Assembly: GCA_036383955.1 (NCBI GenBank)
Contig: DASVNH010000238.1
Span: 1 to 64,000, forward strand
DNA length: 64,000 nucleotides
Direction of reading: 5' to 3'
DNA from: JACQFK01 sp036383955
Lineage (GTDB): Bacteria; Planctomycetota; MHYJ01; JACPRB01
The position numbers were made by a program, and so were the translations under genes. This document shows, piece by piece, positions 52,856 to 60,967 of the stretch. Position 1 is the stretch's first letter. Every line of letters begins with the position of its first letter. Under the pieces are notes generated by a model that saw only the letters and a program-made list of their open reading frames with translations, had not been told where the DNA came from and ran no database searches.

Positions 52856-53893
52856 ATGGGCGATCTGCGCGTGGGCGTGGTGGGGCTGGGCTGGGTGGCC
52901 GGGGCACACATCGAGACGTTCAAGTCGGTCGCGGGCGCGAAGGTGACGGCGGTCTGCAGCCGCCGCGAGCAGGACCCGAAGGAGGTCGAGAAGAAGTACG
53001 GCCTCCCGTTGAAGGTCTACCGCGACTACGACGCGATGCTCGCGGACAAGGACATCGACGCGATCGACATCTGCACGCAGCACCCGCAGCACCCGGCGCA
53101 GGCCATCGCGGCGGCCCGGGCGGGCAAGCACATCATCATCGAGAAGCCCATCGCGCTCACCTGGGCCGACGCCAAGGCGATCCGCGACGCCGCGAAAAAG
53201 GCCAAGGTCCAGGTCTGCGTCTGCTTCGAGGTCCGCTACAGCGCCCACTTCCAGCTCGTCAAGTCGGTCCTCGACCAGGGGCTGCTGGGCGACGTCCATT
53301 ACGCCGAGGTCGACTACTACCACGGCATCGGGCCCTGGTATGGCCAGTACGGCTGGAACATCAAGAAGGACATGGGCGGCTCGGCCCTGCTGACGGCCGG
53401 CTGCCACGCGCTCGACGCCCTCCTCTGGTGCGTCGACGACGAGGTCGTCGAGGTCACGAGCTACGCGGCGAAATCGAAAGGCGAGGCCTTCAAGCCCTAC
53501 GAGTACCCCACGACCACCACGACGATCCTGAAGTTCAAGGGCGGCCAGGTGGGGAAGTGCGCGGCGGTGATCGACTGCCTGCAGCCCTACTACTTCCACA
53601 CCCACCTGGTGGGGAGCCACGGCTCGCTGCTCGACAACAAGATCTACTCCGAGAAGCTCAAGGGCATGGTCAAGACGAAGTGGTCGACGCTCGAGACGCA
53701 CCTCATCGACTCGGGCGACGTGGCGGACCACCCCTACCAGCCCCAGTTCCAGGCCTTCGTCGACGCGGTGAAGGCGGGCAAGAAGATGCCGCTCACCGAC
53801 ATCGACAGCGCCCTCGAGTCGCACCGCGTCGTGTTCGCGGCCGACCTCTCCGCGGAGAAGGGCCGGCCCGTGAAGATGTCGGAGCTGAAGTAG
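52856..53893 (+). CDS. Gfo/Idh/MocA-family sugar oxidoreductase
   Basis: A 345-residue NAD(P)-dependent enzyme: RVGVVGLGWVAGAHIETF (GxGxxx Rossmann loop), GKHIIIEKPIALTWADA with the family EKP motif, and MGGSALLTAGCHALDALLW with the catalytic His region. First gene of the ROK-controlled operon. It probably oxidises or epimerises an amino sugar or uronate; the specific sugar is not deducible. The stop TAG shares one base with the next GTG. Confidence 0.9.
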   Translation: MGDLRVGVVGLGWVAGAHIETFKSVAGAKVTAVCSRREQDPKEVEKKYGLPLKVYRDYDAMLADKDIDAIDICTQHPQHPAQAIAAARAGKHIIIEKPIALTWADAKAIRDAAKKAKVQVCVCFEVRYSAHFQLVKSVLDQGLLGDVHYAEVDYYHGIGPWYGQYGWNIKKDMGGSALLTAGCHALDALLWCVDDEVVEVTSYAAKSKGEAFKPYEYPTTTTTILKFKGGQVGKCAAVIDCLQPYYFHTHLVGSHGSLLDNKIYSEKLKGMVKTKWSTLETHLIDSGDVADHPYQPQFQAFVDAVKAGKKMPLTDIDSALESHRVVFAADLSAEKGRPVKMSELK

Positions 53894-54657
53894 TGCCCTC
53901 GGCGCTGGCCGTCTTCGCCCATCCCGACGACATCGAGATGCTCTGCGCGGGGACTCTCGCCCTGCTCAAGGACGCGGGCTGGAAGATCCATCTCGCCACG
54001 ATGACGGCCGGCGACCTCGGTACGATGACGCTCTCGCGGGAGCAGATCTCCGACGTCCGCCGCAAGGAGGCGGCCGCCTCCGCGGCCCTGCTCGGCGCGA
54101 GCTACGCCTGCCTGGGCTTCGAAGACCTCCAGCTCGGCTACGGGCCGGAGCCCAAGCGCCGCGTCAGCGCGCTGATGCGGGACGTCGGCGCCGACGTCGT
54201 CTTCACCCACGCGCCCGTCGACTACATGGCCGACCACGAGGAGACCTCCCGGATCGCGCGCGAGGCGGCCTTCGCCAGCACCATCCCGAACTGGATCGCG
54301 GGGGCGTCGACGCCCCTCAAGGCCATGCCGGCCGTGATCTACGCGGACCCCATCGACCTCACGGACCACTTCGGACGTCGGATGCCCGCCCGCCAGGTGG
54401 TGGACATCACGGCGTCGATGCCCCTGAAGGAGAAAATGCTGGCCTGCCACGCCTCGCAGAAAAGCTGGCTCCAGGACCAGCACGGCGAGGACGACTACCT
54501 GCGCTACATGAAGGGCTGGTGCGCGGACCGGGCGAAGGACTTCGGACGTCGGACCGTGAAATACGCCGAAGGCTTCAACCAGCACCTGGGGCACGCCTTT
54601 TCGAAGGCCGACGTCCTGGGCGACGCGCTCGGCAAAAAAGTGAAGACGCGGCGATAA
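53893..54657 (+). CDS. PIG-L (LmbE)-family N-acetyl-sugar deacetylase
   Basis: A 254-residue zinc deacetylase: AVFAHPDDIEMLCAGTLALL holds the AHPDD metal motif, and DYMADHEETSRIAREAA gives the later zinc His. It starts at a GTG sharing one base with the previous stop. With a NagB-like isomerase downstream it likely deacetylates an N-acetylglucosamine derivative before deamination; BshB-type activity on pseudo-thiols is an alternative. Confidence 0.9.
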   Translation: MPSALAVFAHPDDIEMLCAGTLALLKDAGWKIHLATMTAGDLGTMTLSREQISDVRRKEAAASAALLGASYACLGFEDLQLGYGPEPKRRVSALMRDVGADVVFTHAPVDYMADHEETSRIAREAAFASTIPNWIAGASTPLKAMPAVIYADPIDLTDHFGRRMPARQVVDITASMPLKEKMLACHASQKSWLQDQHGEDDYLRYMKGWCADRAKDFGRRTVKYAEGFNQHLGHAFSKADVLGDALGKKVKTRR

Positions 54658-54686
54658 ACAGGGATTGCGGAGCCACTAGTTTGGAA

Positions 54687-54776
54687 GGCAATGGGCATTA
54701 GGCAATAGGCAATAGGACGTCCCCCCCCTGGGGGGAGGGGGGATCCCCTATGGCCTACTGCCTATTGCCTAATGCC
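54687..54776. repeat. Hairpin of GGCAATA/GGCATTA words around a C-run/G-run core
   Basis: Left stem GGCATTAGGCAATAGGCA (54694-54711) pairs perfectly with 54759-54776; the arms are tandem GGCAATA-type words. The loop is a C-run/G-run hairpin (54719-54746) like that at 18631-18661. It lies between the deacetylase and the NagB-like gene, ending 15 bp before the latter's ATG. It may be an intra-operon attenuator or mRNA processing/stability element. Confidence 0.65.
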
Positions 54777-54791
54777 TCCGTCGGAGGGACC

Positions 54792-55706
54792 ATGGCCTTC
54801 AGCTACTCGCTCTCGAAGTGGATCCCGTTCCGCGACGAGAAGGCCTGCGCGAAGGCGCGGGCGGTCACCAAGAAGGACATCGTCAAGCACGCCAATAAGA
54901 AGTTCCGGATCGAAGTGATCGAGGACAAGGTCCAGTTCTACTCGCGGTTCGCGATCGACCTCGTGGAGCGGATCCAGAAGTCGGCGGGCAAGAGCCTCGT
55001 CCTGATCCTGCCGGTCGGCCCGGTGCCGCAGTACGCGATCGCGGCCGAGATGATCAACCGGCTCAACCTGTCGTGCAGGCACGTGACCACGTTCAACATG
55101 GACGAGTACGCCGACGAGCGGGGCAAGACGGCCCCGGCGGACTGGGTCGGCTCGTTCGCGACGTCGATGCGCCAGTCCTTCTTCGGGAAGATCCGCGAGG
55201 ACCTGCGGCCGCTCGAGAAGAACATCCACTTTCCCACCGACCGGAACATCGAGGACTACCACAAGCTGATCGAGGACGCCGGCGGGGCCGACTGCTGCTA
55301 CGGCGGCATCGGCTGGTGCGGGCACATCGCGTTCTGGGAGAGCCACCTGGGCCTGGAGTTCGGCGACGACCTCGCGGCCTACAAGAAGGCGCACGGGAAG
55401 ATCGTCGAGCTCAACCCGATGACGATCATGCAGAACGCGCTGCACACGTTCGGCGGCGACTGGTCGTGGGTGCCGCCGAAGGCCGCGAGCATCGGCCCGC
55501 GCGAGATCCTCGGGGCCCGCGACCGCAGCTTCTGGCTCGACGGCGACTGCGGGATCGGCGGGATGTCGTGGCAGCGCTTCATCGCCCGCCTCGTCGCCCA
55601 CGGCCCGGTGAACACGCTCGTGCCCGGCTCCATCCTGCAGGAGACCAACTGCGGCTACCACATCCTGGGCTCGGTGGCCGACGACGTGAAGATCGACTTT
55701 GCCTAG
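54792..55706 (+). CDS. Glucosamine-6-phosphate deaminase/isomerase-like protein (NagB family)
   Basis: A 304-residue NagB/RpiA-fold protein: LVLILPVGPVPQYAIAAEMI, TTFNMDEYADERG, CYGGIGWCGHIAFWES and LGARDRSFWLDG match the order of NagB motifs, with GIGWCGHIAF replacing the usual GxGxDGHIAF. It converts an amino-sugar phosphate to a keto-sugar phosphate and ammonia, or isomerises a related sugar. ATG 54792 follows GGAGG; an upstream in-frame ATG at 54750 lies inside the hairpin. Confidence 0.88.
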   Translation: MAFSYSLSKWIPFRDEKACAKARAVTKKDIVKHANKKFRIEVIEDKVQFYSRFAIDLVERIQKSAGKSLVLILPVGPVPQYAIAAEMINRLNLSCRHVTTFNMDEYADERGKTAPADWVGSFATSMRQSFFGKIREDLRPLEKNIHFPTDRNIEDYHKLIEDAGGADCCYGGIGWCGHIAFWESHLGLEFGDDLAAYKKAHGKIVELNPMTIMQNALHTFGGDWSWVPPKAASIGPREILGARDRSFWLDGDCGIGGMSWQRFIARLVAHGPVNTLVPGSILQETNCGYHILGSVADDVKIDFA

Positions 55707-55709
55707 TCA

Positions 55710-55788
55710 GGTACCGGGGACCAGGTACCGGGTACCGGGCGGACGCCCCCCGTCCCGCCTGGTACCTGGTACCCGGTACCTGGTACCT
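55710..55788. repeat. GGTACC word hairpin between NagB-like and MFS genes
   Basis: GGTACC occurs three times in the left arm (55710-55739) and four times in the right arm (55758-55788), around a GGACGCCCCCCGTCCC core. Being self-complementary, the word can form alternative stems. It fills the spacer and ends 14 bp before the MFS GTG, next to its GGAGGA ribosome-binding site. Confidence 0.6.
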
Positions 55789-55802
55789 CAGAGGGAGGAT
55801 AA

Positions 55803-56954
55803 GTGACTTACCTGCAGCTGTTCCTCGTGATCGGCCTGCCGCTCATGGGGCTCGTGTACGCGCTCCTGGGCGGCATCAAGCTCACGCTGGCGGAACGGGC
55901 GGCTCTCGACGAGGCGCAGGTCGGTCGGCTCGTCAGCGGCTTCGGCATGATGGTCGGCCCGACCATCCTCGCCTGCGGCTTCCTGACCGACTCCCTGGGC
56001 CGCAAGCCCGTCTTCATGGCCGGCGCGGTCATGGTGGTCGTCGCGATCTACATGCTCGCGACGACCCGGGCCTTCAAGGGCGCGCTGATCGGGGTGCTGC
56101 TGCTGGGCGCGGGCTGGTCGGCGACGATCAACGTCGCGAACGTGCTCATGTGGGTGTCGGTGGCGGATCCTAAGAAGCTGATGGGCGCGATCAACGCCTA
56201 CGACTGCGTCTTCGGCCTGGGAGCCTTCCTCACGCCGGTGGTGCTGGCCCTCGTCCTGAAGCGTTTCCAGTACACGGGCGGACTGCTGCTGCTGGCGACC
56301 ATCTCGGCGGTCCCGATCGCGATGGGCGCCTTCGCGGACATGTATCCTCCGGCGCCGCCTTCGACGGCCTCCGGCGGCCTTTCGGACCTACTGACGAGCG
56401 CGGGCTTCTGGCTCCCCGCACTCGCGTTTCTCTTTTATGCGCCCCTAGAGACGAGCGTGTCCGGCTGGGCGACGACGATCGTCTCCTCGCAGGGCGGAGG
56501 CTCGAAGCTCTCGGCCGCCGCGCTCTCTGGATTCTGGCTCTGCTTCACGGGCAGCCGCTTCGTCATGGCGCTGATCGGCCAGATGGAAAAGGTGACCCTG
56601 AAGGAACAGGTCGTCCTTCAGATCCTCTCCATAGTCTGCGTGGCCCTGATGCTGGGCATCGCAGCGCTGCGCGGCCGCGGGACGGCGGTCGGACTGGTGC
56701 TCGCCTGCGGCCTCGTGTTTGGTCCGATCTTCCCCGCGCTCATGACGGCGCTACGGCACGGCGTTCCGCAAGGTGCGCAAGGCCGGGCGATCGGCTTCTT
56801 CTTCGCGTTCGCCTCGGTGGGATGGACCGTGATCCCGATGATGATCGGGAACGTGACAAGAAGGTCGTCGATCCAGCGCGGCTTCCTGGTCGCCGCCGCC
56901 TCGGCCGCCGTCTTCGTAGGCTTCGTCGTCGCCCGGGGCTTCACGATCAAGTAA
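55803..56954 (+). CDS. Major facilitator superfamily transporter
   Basis: A 383-residue polytopic protein (about twelve helices) starting at GTG with GGAGGATAA just upstream. FLTDSLGRKPVFMAGAVMV is the MFS loop 2-3 motif D-x-x-GRK. It is the fourth gene of the ROK-linked operon, so it probably imports the amino sugar or its oxidised form. Its second half uses less G/C-ended codons than the first. The next gene overlaps its stop (TAATG). Confidence 0.87.
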   Translation: MTYLQLFLVIGLPLMGLVYALLGGIKLTLAERAALDEAQVGRLVSGFGMMVGPTILACGFLTDSLGRKPVFMAGAVMVVVAIYMLATTRAFKGALIGVLLLGAGWSATINVANVLMWVSVADPKKLMGAINAYDCVFGLGAFLTPVVLALVLKRFQYTGGLLLLATISAVPIAMGAFADMYPPAPPSTASGGLSDLLTSAGFWLPALAFLFYAPLETSVSGWATTIVSSQGGGSKLSAAALSGFWLCFTGSRFVMALIGQMEKVTLKEQVVLQILSIVCVALMLGIAALRGRGTAVGLVLACGLVFGPIFPALMTALRHGVPQGAQGRAIGFFFAFASVGWTVIPMMIGNVTRRSSIQRGFLVAAASAAVFVGFVVARGFTIK

Positions 56955-57349
56955 TGGCCGAGATATGGCCGCTCCGGGTTCCGATCGGAGGGGACGTCTG
57001 GGTGGGGCTCGACGTCCGCCGCCCCGCCGCCGGGGCCATGGAGCTCACCCTCGAATGCCGTGGGACGGAGTTGCCCAGGATGTCGATCGTCCCCCTCGCG
57101 GGTAATGTCCTGAGCGTGGAGCTCGACGGCCAACCGGTCGCCGCGCGTGACCTTCGGATCGACGGCCCCGGTGCCGGCTACGTTCAGGTGGAAATCGGGG
57201 GGAGTGTCCGGATTAAGATCACGGCCCACGCTGGAGGTCCACCGGGGCCGGGCGGGGTCCTGCTGGCCCCCATGATGGTCATGCAACCGCGCGCCGCGAA
57301 CCTGATTTCCGTGCTGTTCCGCGAATCTCGAGGGGTCGTCATTTCGTAG
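56954..57349 (+). CDS. Hypothetical protein at the end of the amino-sugar operon
   Basis: A 131-residue protein whose ATG overlaps the transporter stop. The sequence (MAEIWPLRVPIGGDVWVGLD; ELDGQPVAARDLRIDGPGAG; VRIKITAHAGG) is beta-rich with no signal peptide or membrane helix. I do not recognise the family. A shared operon suggests a role with the transporter or sugar pathway; weaker codon bias than neighbours lowers confidence. Confidence 0.5.
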   Translation: MAEIWPLRVPIGGDVWVGLDVRRPAAGAMELTLECRGTELPRMSIVPLAGNVLSVELDGQPVAARDLRIDGPGAGYVQVEIGGSVRIKITAHAGGPPGPGGVLLAPMMVMQPRAANLISVLFRESRGVVIS

Positions 57350-57367
57350 CTGGGTCCGGCCGTACGT

Positions 57368-57412
<45 letters not shown>

Positions 57413-57416
57413 GGTC

Positions 57417-58328
57417 CTACTTCTTCGGCGGGACCGGTTCCTTGGGCTTCGGCGGGGCGAGCTTCTTGAAGGCGACGGCCTGCTTGATGTTGTGGAAGCT
57501 GTTCTCGCGGTAGAAATCGGCGTCCTCGCCTTTGGCGTCGACTTTCTTGCTCAGCAGCTGCTCCTCCTTGCTGTTGAGCAGGCAGCCGTCCCGGGCGAAG
57601 GTGAACTCGCGCGCGAACGTGAAGCTGCCGGTGATGACCTCGCCGCGCGCGCCGCCGGAGCGGTTGATCGGCTGCTGGAATCCGCCTTTGACCGACGCCG
57701 CGTTGCCCGAGATCCCCACCTTGCAGCCCATGTTGTTCACTTCCACGAGCTGCGGAAACGGCATGCGCTCCAGGTTCTCTTTCCAGGTCTGGCCGTTGCT
57801 CACCGTGCCGCTGGGCAGCGGCGAGTGGAGGAACAGGACGTCGAAGATCGACGTGTTCCGCGTGGCCGAATTGTTCCGCGTAATGTAGGTCTCGCGGCTG
57901 CCCGGGTCGAAGCCGAGCACGTAGGTCCCTTCGGCGACGAGCTTCTTCATCTGCTCGGAGCGCTGCTCCGCGAAGGTCTTGGCCGCCCCGGCGTTCGACG
58001 CCTTCGGGTCCACCTTCAGCTTCACGGTCGTGATCGGCGGCTTGGGGCCGGCCGCCCAGACCAGGACGATGTTGAACTCGTTGTTGGAGTAGGTCCAGGA
58101 CACCTTCTTCAGCGCGACGTCGAAGCGGTTGGGCTCTTCCCGGGGGGTCATCTCGGCCTCGACGACCCGCTTGTCCGTCAGCTCGCTCTTCTCGCCCTGG
58201 CCCGGCACGCGCGAGCTGACCTCGTCGTAGGTCCACTTGATTTCGAACTTGTCGCCCTTCTCGGCCGTCCACTTGAGCTCGATGGGCTCATCCTGGACGA
58301 GAGCCAGAACCGCGAAGAGCTGGAGCAC
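57417..58328 (-). CDS. Secreted hypothetical protein
   Basis: A 303-residue protein starting at GTG with GGAGGTGA 4 nt upstream and a short leader (MLQLFAVLALV, then QDEPIEL). The body is beta-rich (FEIKWTYDEVSSRVPGQGEK; VSWTYSNNEFNIVLVW) and ends in a Lys/Pro tail (LAPPKPKEPVPPKK). It resembles the broad class of PVC secreted proteins of unknown function. A good promoter lies at 58353-58381. Confidence 0.7.
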   Translation of the reverse strand: MLQLFAVLALVQDEPIELKWTAEKGDKFEIKWTYDEVSSRVPGQGEKSELTDKRVVEAEMTPREEPNRFDVALKKVSWTYSNNEFNIVLVWAAGPKPPITTVKLKVDPKASNAGAAKTFAEQRSEQMKKLVAEGTYVLGFDPGSRETYITRNNSATRNTSIFDVLFLHSPLPSGTVSNGQTWKENLERMPFPQLVEVNNMGCKVGISGNAASVKGGFQQPINRSGGARGEVITGSFTFAREFTFARDGCLLNSKEEQLLSKKVDAKGEDADFYRENSFHNIKQAVAFKKLAPPKPKEPVPPKK

Positions 58329-58352
58329 GCGTCACCTCCCGCAAGAACCCTT

Positions 58353-58381
58353 ACTATACCTAAACGATCCCCGAGCGTAAA
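58353..58381 (-). promoter_or_regulatory. Promoter of the secreted protein gene (TTTACG-N17-TATAGT)
   Basis: On the minus strand, TTTACG at 58381-58376, a 17-bp spacer and TATAGT at 58358-58353. The predicted start leaves a short leader containing GGAGGTGA before the GTG at 58328. Spacing and position fit a sigma70-type promoter. Confidence 0.6.
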
Positions 58382-58392
58382 ATCCCGAAGGA

Positions 58393-58692
58393 ATGCTCGA
58401 CCTCCCCGGCCTCTGGCGCGCCCAGCAACAGGCGACGTTCCCCCTCTCGGCGCTGAAATGGGTGTCGATCGACGCCCGCCTGGGCGCCCTGCTGACGGCG
58501 AGCTTGCGGACCGACGGCATCCCGCGCGCGCTGCCGCCGGATCAGCGGGAGGAATTGAAGAAGGCGCTGGCGAGGGCCGTCGACGTCCTGGGCCAGGATC
58601 TGGAGGCCGAGGCCCGGGCGTACTTCGAGCGGCTGGTCGTCCTGGGGAAAGCGGTGGCCGGCGGCCCCGGAGAGGGACCGCCGGCCCCTTGA
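58393..58692 (+). CDS. Small hypothetical protein
   Basis: A 99-residue soluble helical protein (MLDLPGLWRAQQQATFPLSA; DQREELKKALARAVDVLGQD) with a Gly/Pro tail. It starts at ATG 58393, divergent from the secreted protein gene; no Shine-Dalgarno at normal distance is visible, so a leaderless start is possible. It converges on the DUF1579-like gene with a 7-nt gap. Not recognised. Confidence 0.5.
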   Translation: MLDLPGLWRAQQQATFPLSALKWVSIDARLGALLTASLRTDGIPRALPPDQREELKKALARAVDVLGQDLEAEARAYFERLVVLGKAVAGGPGEGPPAP

Positions 58693-58699
58693 GCGTCGA

Positions 58700-59248
58700 T
58701 TAGTTGCCGGCGCGCTTCCGGTAGTTGATGACCATCCCCTTGACCCACTTGCCGTCCTTGTCGATCATCGAGGTGAAGACCTTGTGCTCGGGGGTTTTGA
58801 TCTCGAGGATCTCGCGGACCTTCACGATCTTCCCGCCTTCCGAGGGGCAGGGGCCTTCGGTCTCGAGCGTGAGGATCTTGCCGGCCGCGTCGGTCTTCCC
58901 CTGGTAATGCCACAGGTAGTGGTTCATGTTGTCGTACCAGGTGCCGACGAAGTGCTTCTTGTCGCTGTCGAAGCCGAGCGTGAACACGCCGATGAACGGC
59001 TTCCCCTGGAACTCGCCCTTGTTCTCCATGACCGCCCAGAAGTCGCCGATCATCTTGCCGCTTTCCGAGCCCTTCGACTTCTTGGAGGGCTTGCCCTCCT
59101 CCATGAACATCTCGCACTCGGAATCCCATTCGCCCACCAGCTGCTTCAGCCACTGGTGCTCCTTCTGGGGCTGCGGCATCTTGTGCTCCTGCTGCTGCAG
59201 GGCCGCCGCCCACGCCGCGATGAAGCCGCCGATCAGGACAGTTTTCAT
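58700..59248 (-). CDS. DUF1579-family secreted protein
   Basis: A 182-residue protein with leader MKTVLIGGFIAAWAAAL then QQQEHK. HQWLKQLVGEWDSECEMFME, HFVGTWYDNMNHYLWHYQGK and VREILEIKTPEHKVFTSMID match the DUF1579 lipocalin-like pattern. Function is unknown in the family. Confidence 0.8.
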   Translation of the reverse strand: MKTVLIGGFIAAWAAALQQQEHKMPQPQKEHQWLKQLVGEWDSECEMFMEEGKPSKKSKGSESGKMIGDFWAVMENKGEFQGKPFIGVFTLGFDSDKKHFVGTWYDNMNHYLWHYQGKTDAAGKILTLETEGPCPSEGGKIVKVREILEIKTPEHKVFTSMIDKDGKWVKGMVINYRKRAGN

Positions 59249-59309
59249 AACGCCTCCGCTTCTCGAAAAACCTCGATGGGTAGATCCGCGGGGCGGGGTC
59301 CGCGTGACG

Positions 59310-60281
59310 TTACGGGACGAGGACGATCTTCCCGTACGCGCCCGGCTCCAGGACCCGCTCGTGCGCCCGGGCCGCCTCGGCGAGCGGAAGCTCCTCGCGC
59401 ACCACCGGCGTCAGCGTGCCCTGCTCGAAGGCCGCGCCCAGCGCCGCGTGGATGGAGGCGATCTCGACGTCCGACGCGTTCGCCAGCGCCATGCCGAAGA
59501 TCGCCGCGTCGCGCATCATCGTGTCGCGCGGGTTGATCTCCACCGTGCCGCGGGAGCCGATGACGACGACCCGGCCGGCTTTCGCCAGGACCCCCAGGTC
59601 CTTGCCCAGGTTCACGTTGGAGAGCATCTCGAGGATGATGTCGACGCCCTTTCCCCCCGTCAGGTCCAGGACCTGCTCCAGGTACTTGGGGTTCTTGTGA
59701 TCGACGACGTGATGAGCCCCGTTACGCCGGACGAGCTCGCGCCCTTTGTCGCTGCCGCCCGTGCCGATCACCGTGAAGCCCTGCGCGCGGGCGATCTGGA
59801 CGGCCGCCGTGCCGACGCCCCCCGAGGCGCCGTGCACCAGCACCGTCTCGCCCGGCCGGCCGCTCGCGCGCTGGAGGAGGGCGCGCCAGGCCGTCGCGTA
59901 CGGCACGTTGATCGCCGCGCCCTGCGCGAAGCTCAGCCGCTCGGGGAGTCGATGGACCTGGTTCACGCGGCAGACCGTCAGCTCGGCGTAGGCGCCGTTG
60001 AAGCCGCCCGCGGTGGTGCCGCTGGTGTAGACGCGGTCGCCGGGCTTGAGGTTCGTGTCGGCCCCGACGGCCTCCACGACCCCGCCGGCGTCGGAGCCGG
60101 GGGTGTAGGGCGGGGTGAGGGTCTTGCGGTAGGCGCCGTCGCGGATGTAGGTGTCGACGGGATTGACGCCGACGGCCTTCACGCGGACGAGGATCTCTCC
60201 GGGCCCGGGCGCGGGGGTGGGGACGTCGAGCAGCTTCAGCACCGAGGGCGGGCCGAACTCGGAAACGCGAATGGCTTTCAT
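59310..60281 (-). CDS. NADPH:quinone oxidoreductase (zeta-crystallin-like, MDR superfamily)
   Basis: A 323-residue zinc-free medium-chain reductase: MKAIRVSEFGPPSVLKLLDV, the conserved NPVDTYIRDGAY, TPGSDAGGVVEAVG, and the nucleotide-binding loop VLVHGASGGVGTAAVQIARA. It reduces quinones or other alpha,beta-unsaturated carbonyls with NADPH in the cytoplasm. It stands alone and is divergent from a small secreted protein gene. Confidence 0.92.
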   Translation of the reverse strand: MKAIRVSEFGPPSVLKLLDVPTPAPGPGEILVRVKAVGVNPVDTYIRDGAYRKTLTPPYTPGSDAGGVVEAVGADTNLKPGDRVYTSGTTAGGFNGAYAELTVCRVNQVHRLPERLSFAQGAAINVPYATAWRALLQRASGRPGETVLVHGASGGVGTAAVQIARAQGFTVIGTGGSDKGRELVRRNGAHHVVDHKNPKYLEQVLDLTGGKGVDIILEMLSNVNLGKDLGVLAKAGRVVVIGSRGTVEINPRDTMMRDAAIFGMALANASDVEIASIHAALGAAFEQGTLTPVVREELPLAEAARAHERVLEPGAYGKIVLVP

Positions 60282-60340
60282 GGCGACCTCCGGAAACGTA
60301 TGTTAGAGGACGTCGACGCTAACTCGAAAGGATAATCCCC

Positions 60341-60799
60341 ATGAAAGCTTTGCTGCTCGCGGCTCTGGTTGCGCAGGACATCATCACGTTCAAGGCGCCC
60401 GAGGCCTGGAAGAAGGAAGAGCCCTCGTCGAACATGCGCAAGGGCCAGTACCGGATTCCGGACAAGGAGAAGACGGCCAAGGACGCGGAGCTGGCGATCT
60501 TCTACTTCGGGGCCGGCGCGGGCGGCATCAAGGCGAACGTCGACCGCTGGGCGGGGCAGATGGGCGCGACCGACGTGAAGGCCGAGATGATCGAAGGCGC
60601 GCACAAGATCCACCTGATCGACCTCAAGGGCACCTACACCGGCGACGCGGCGGCGGGCCCGCAGGCCGGCGCGCGGATGCTCGGCGCGATCGTCGAGGCC
60701 GGCGACGGCCCCTGGTTCTTCAAGCTGGTGGGCCCGGCCGACACCGTGGGCGACTGGAAGGACGAGTACGTCGCCATGCTCAAGGCGGCCAAGCGCTAG
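60341..60799 (+). CDS. Small secreted hypothetical protein
   Basis: A 152-residue protein with leader MKALLLAALVA then QDIITFK. It resembles small PVC secreted proteins: FKAPEAWKKEEPSSNMRKGQ, ELAIFYFGAGAGGIKANVDR, and DGPWFFKLVGPADTVGDWKD. AAGGA lies 9 nt upstream of the ATG. Function unknown; a periplasmic beta fold is likely. Confidence 0.7.
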   Translation: MKALLLAALVAQDIITFKAPEAWKKEEPSSNMRKGQYRIPDKEKTAKDAELAIFYFGAGAGGIKANVDRWAGQMGATDVKAEMIEGAHKIHLIDLKGTYTGDAAAGPQAGARMLGAIVEAGDGPWFFKLVGPADTVGDWKDEYVAMLKAAKR

Positions 60800-60803
60800 G
60801 CGA

Positions 60804-60918
60804 AACCCCAAATCCCAACTCCCAAATCCCAAGGTCCTTGGGACGAGAGAGATCCTGCCGTAAGGCAAAACCCCGGCGACGTTAGTCCGAGGGCCTTGGG
60901 ATTTGGGTTTTGGGAGTT
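60804..60918. repeat. CCCAAATCCCAA word hairpin in the spacer before the MOSC gene
   Basis: CCCAAATCCCAAGG (60821-60834) pairs perfectly with 60894-60907, and flanking CCCAA/TTGGG words extend the arms to 60804 and 60918. The 59-bp inside contains smaller stems (CTGCCGTAAGGCA) but matches no riboswitch I know. A weak TTGGGA-N18-TAGATT promoter overlaps the right arm. It is probably the terminator of the gene ending at 60799. Confidence 0.55.
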
Positions 60919-60967
60919 CTCCCTGTAAGGGAATAGATTTTCGCTCCCTCGGGTTTAAGTCATCGGC

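Noticed and set aside
54750..54791. Start of the NagB-like gene at ATG 54750
   Set aside because: It lies inside the hairpin arm and has no ribosome-binding site; ATG 54792 follows GGAGG.
60835..60893. Possible Moco or other riboswitch before the MOSC gene
   Set aside because: I could not match the core to any known aptamer; kept only as an unexplained interior of a word hairpin.
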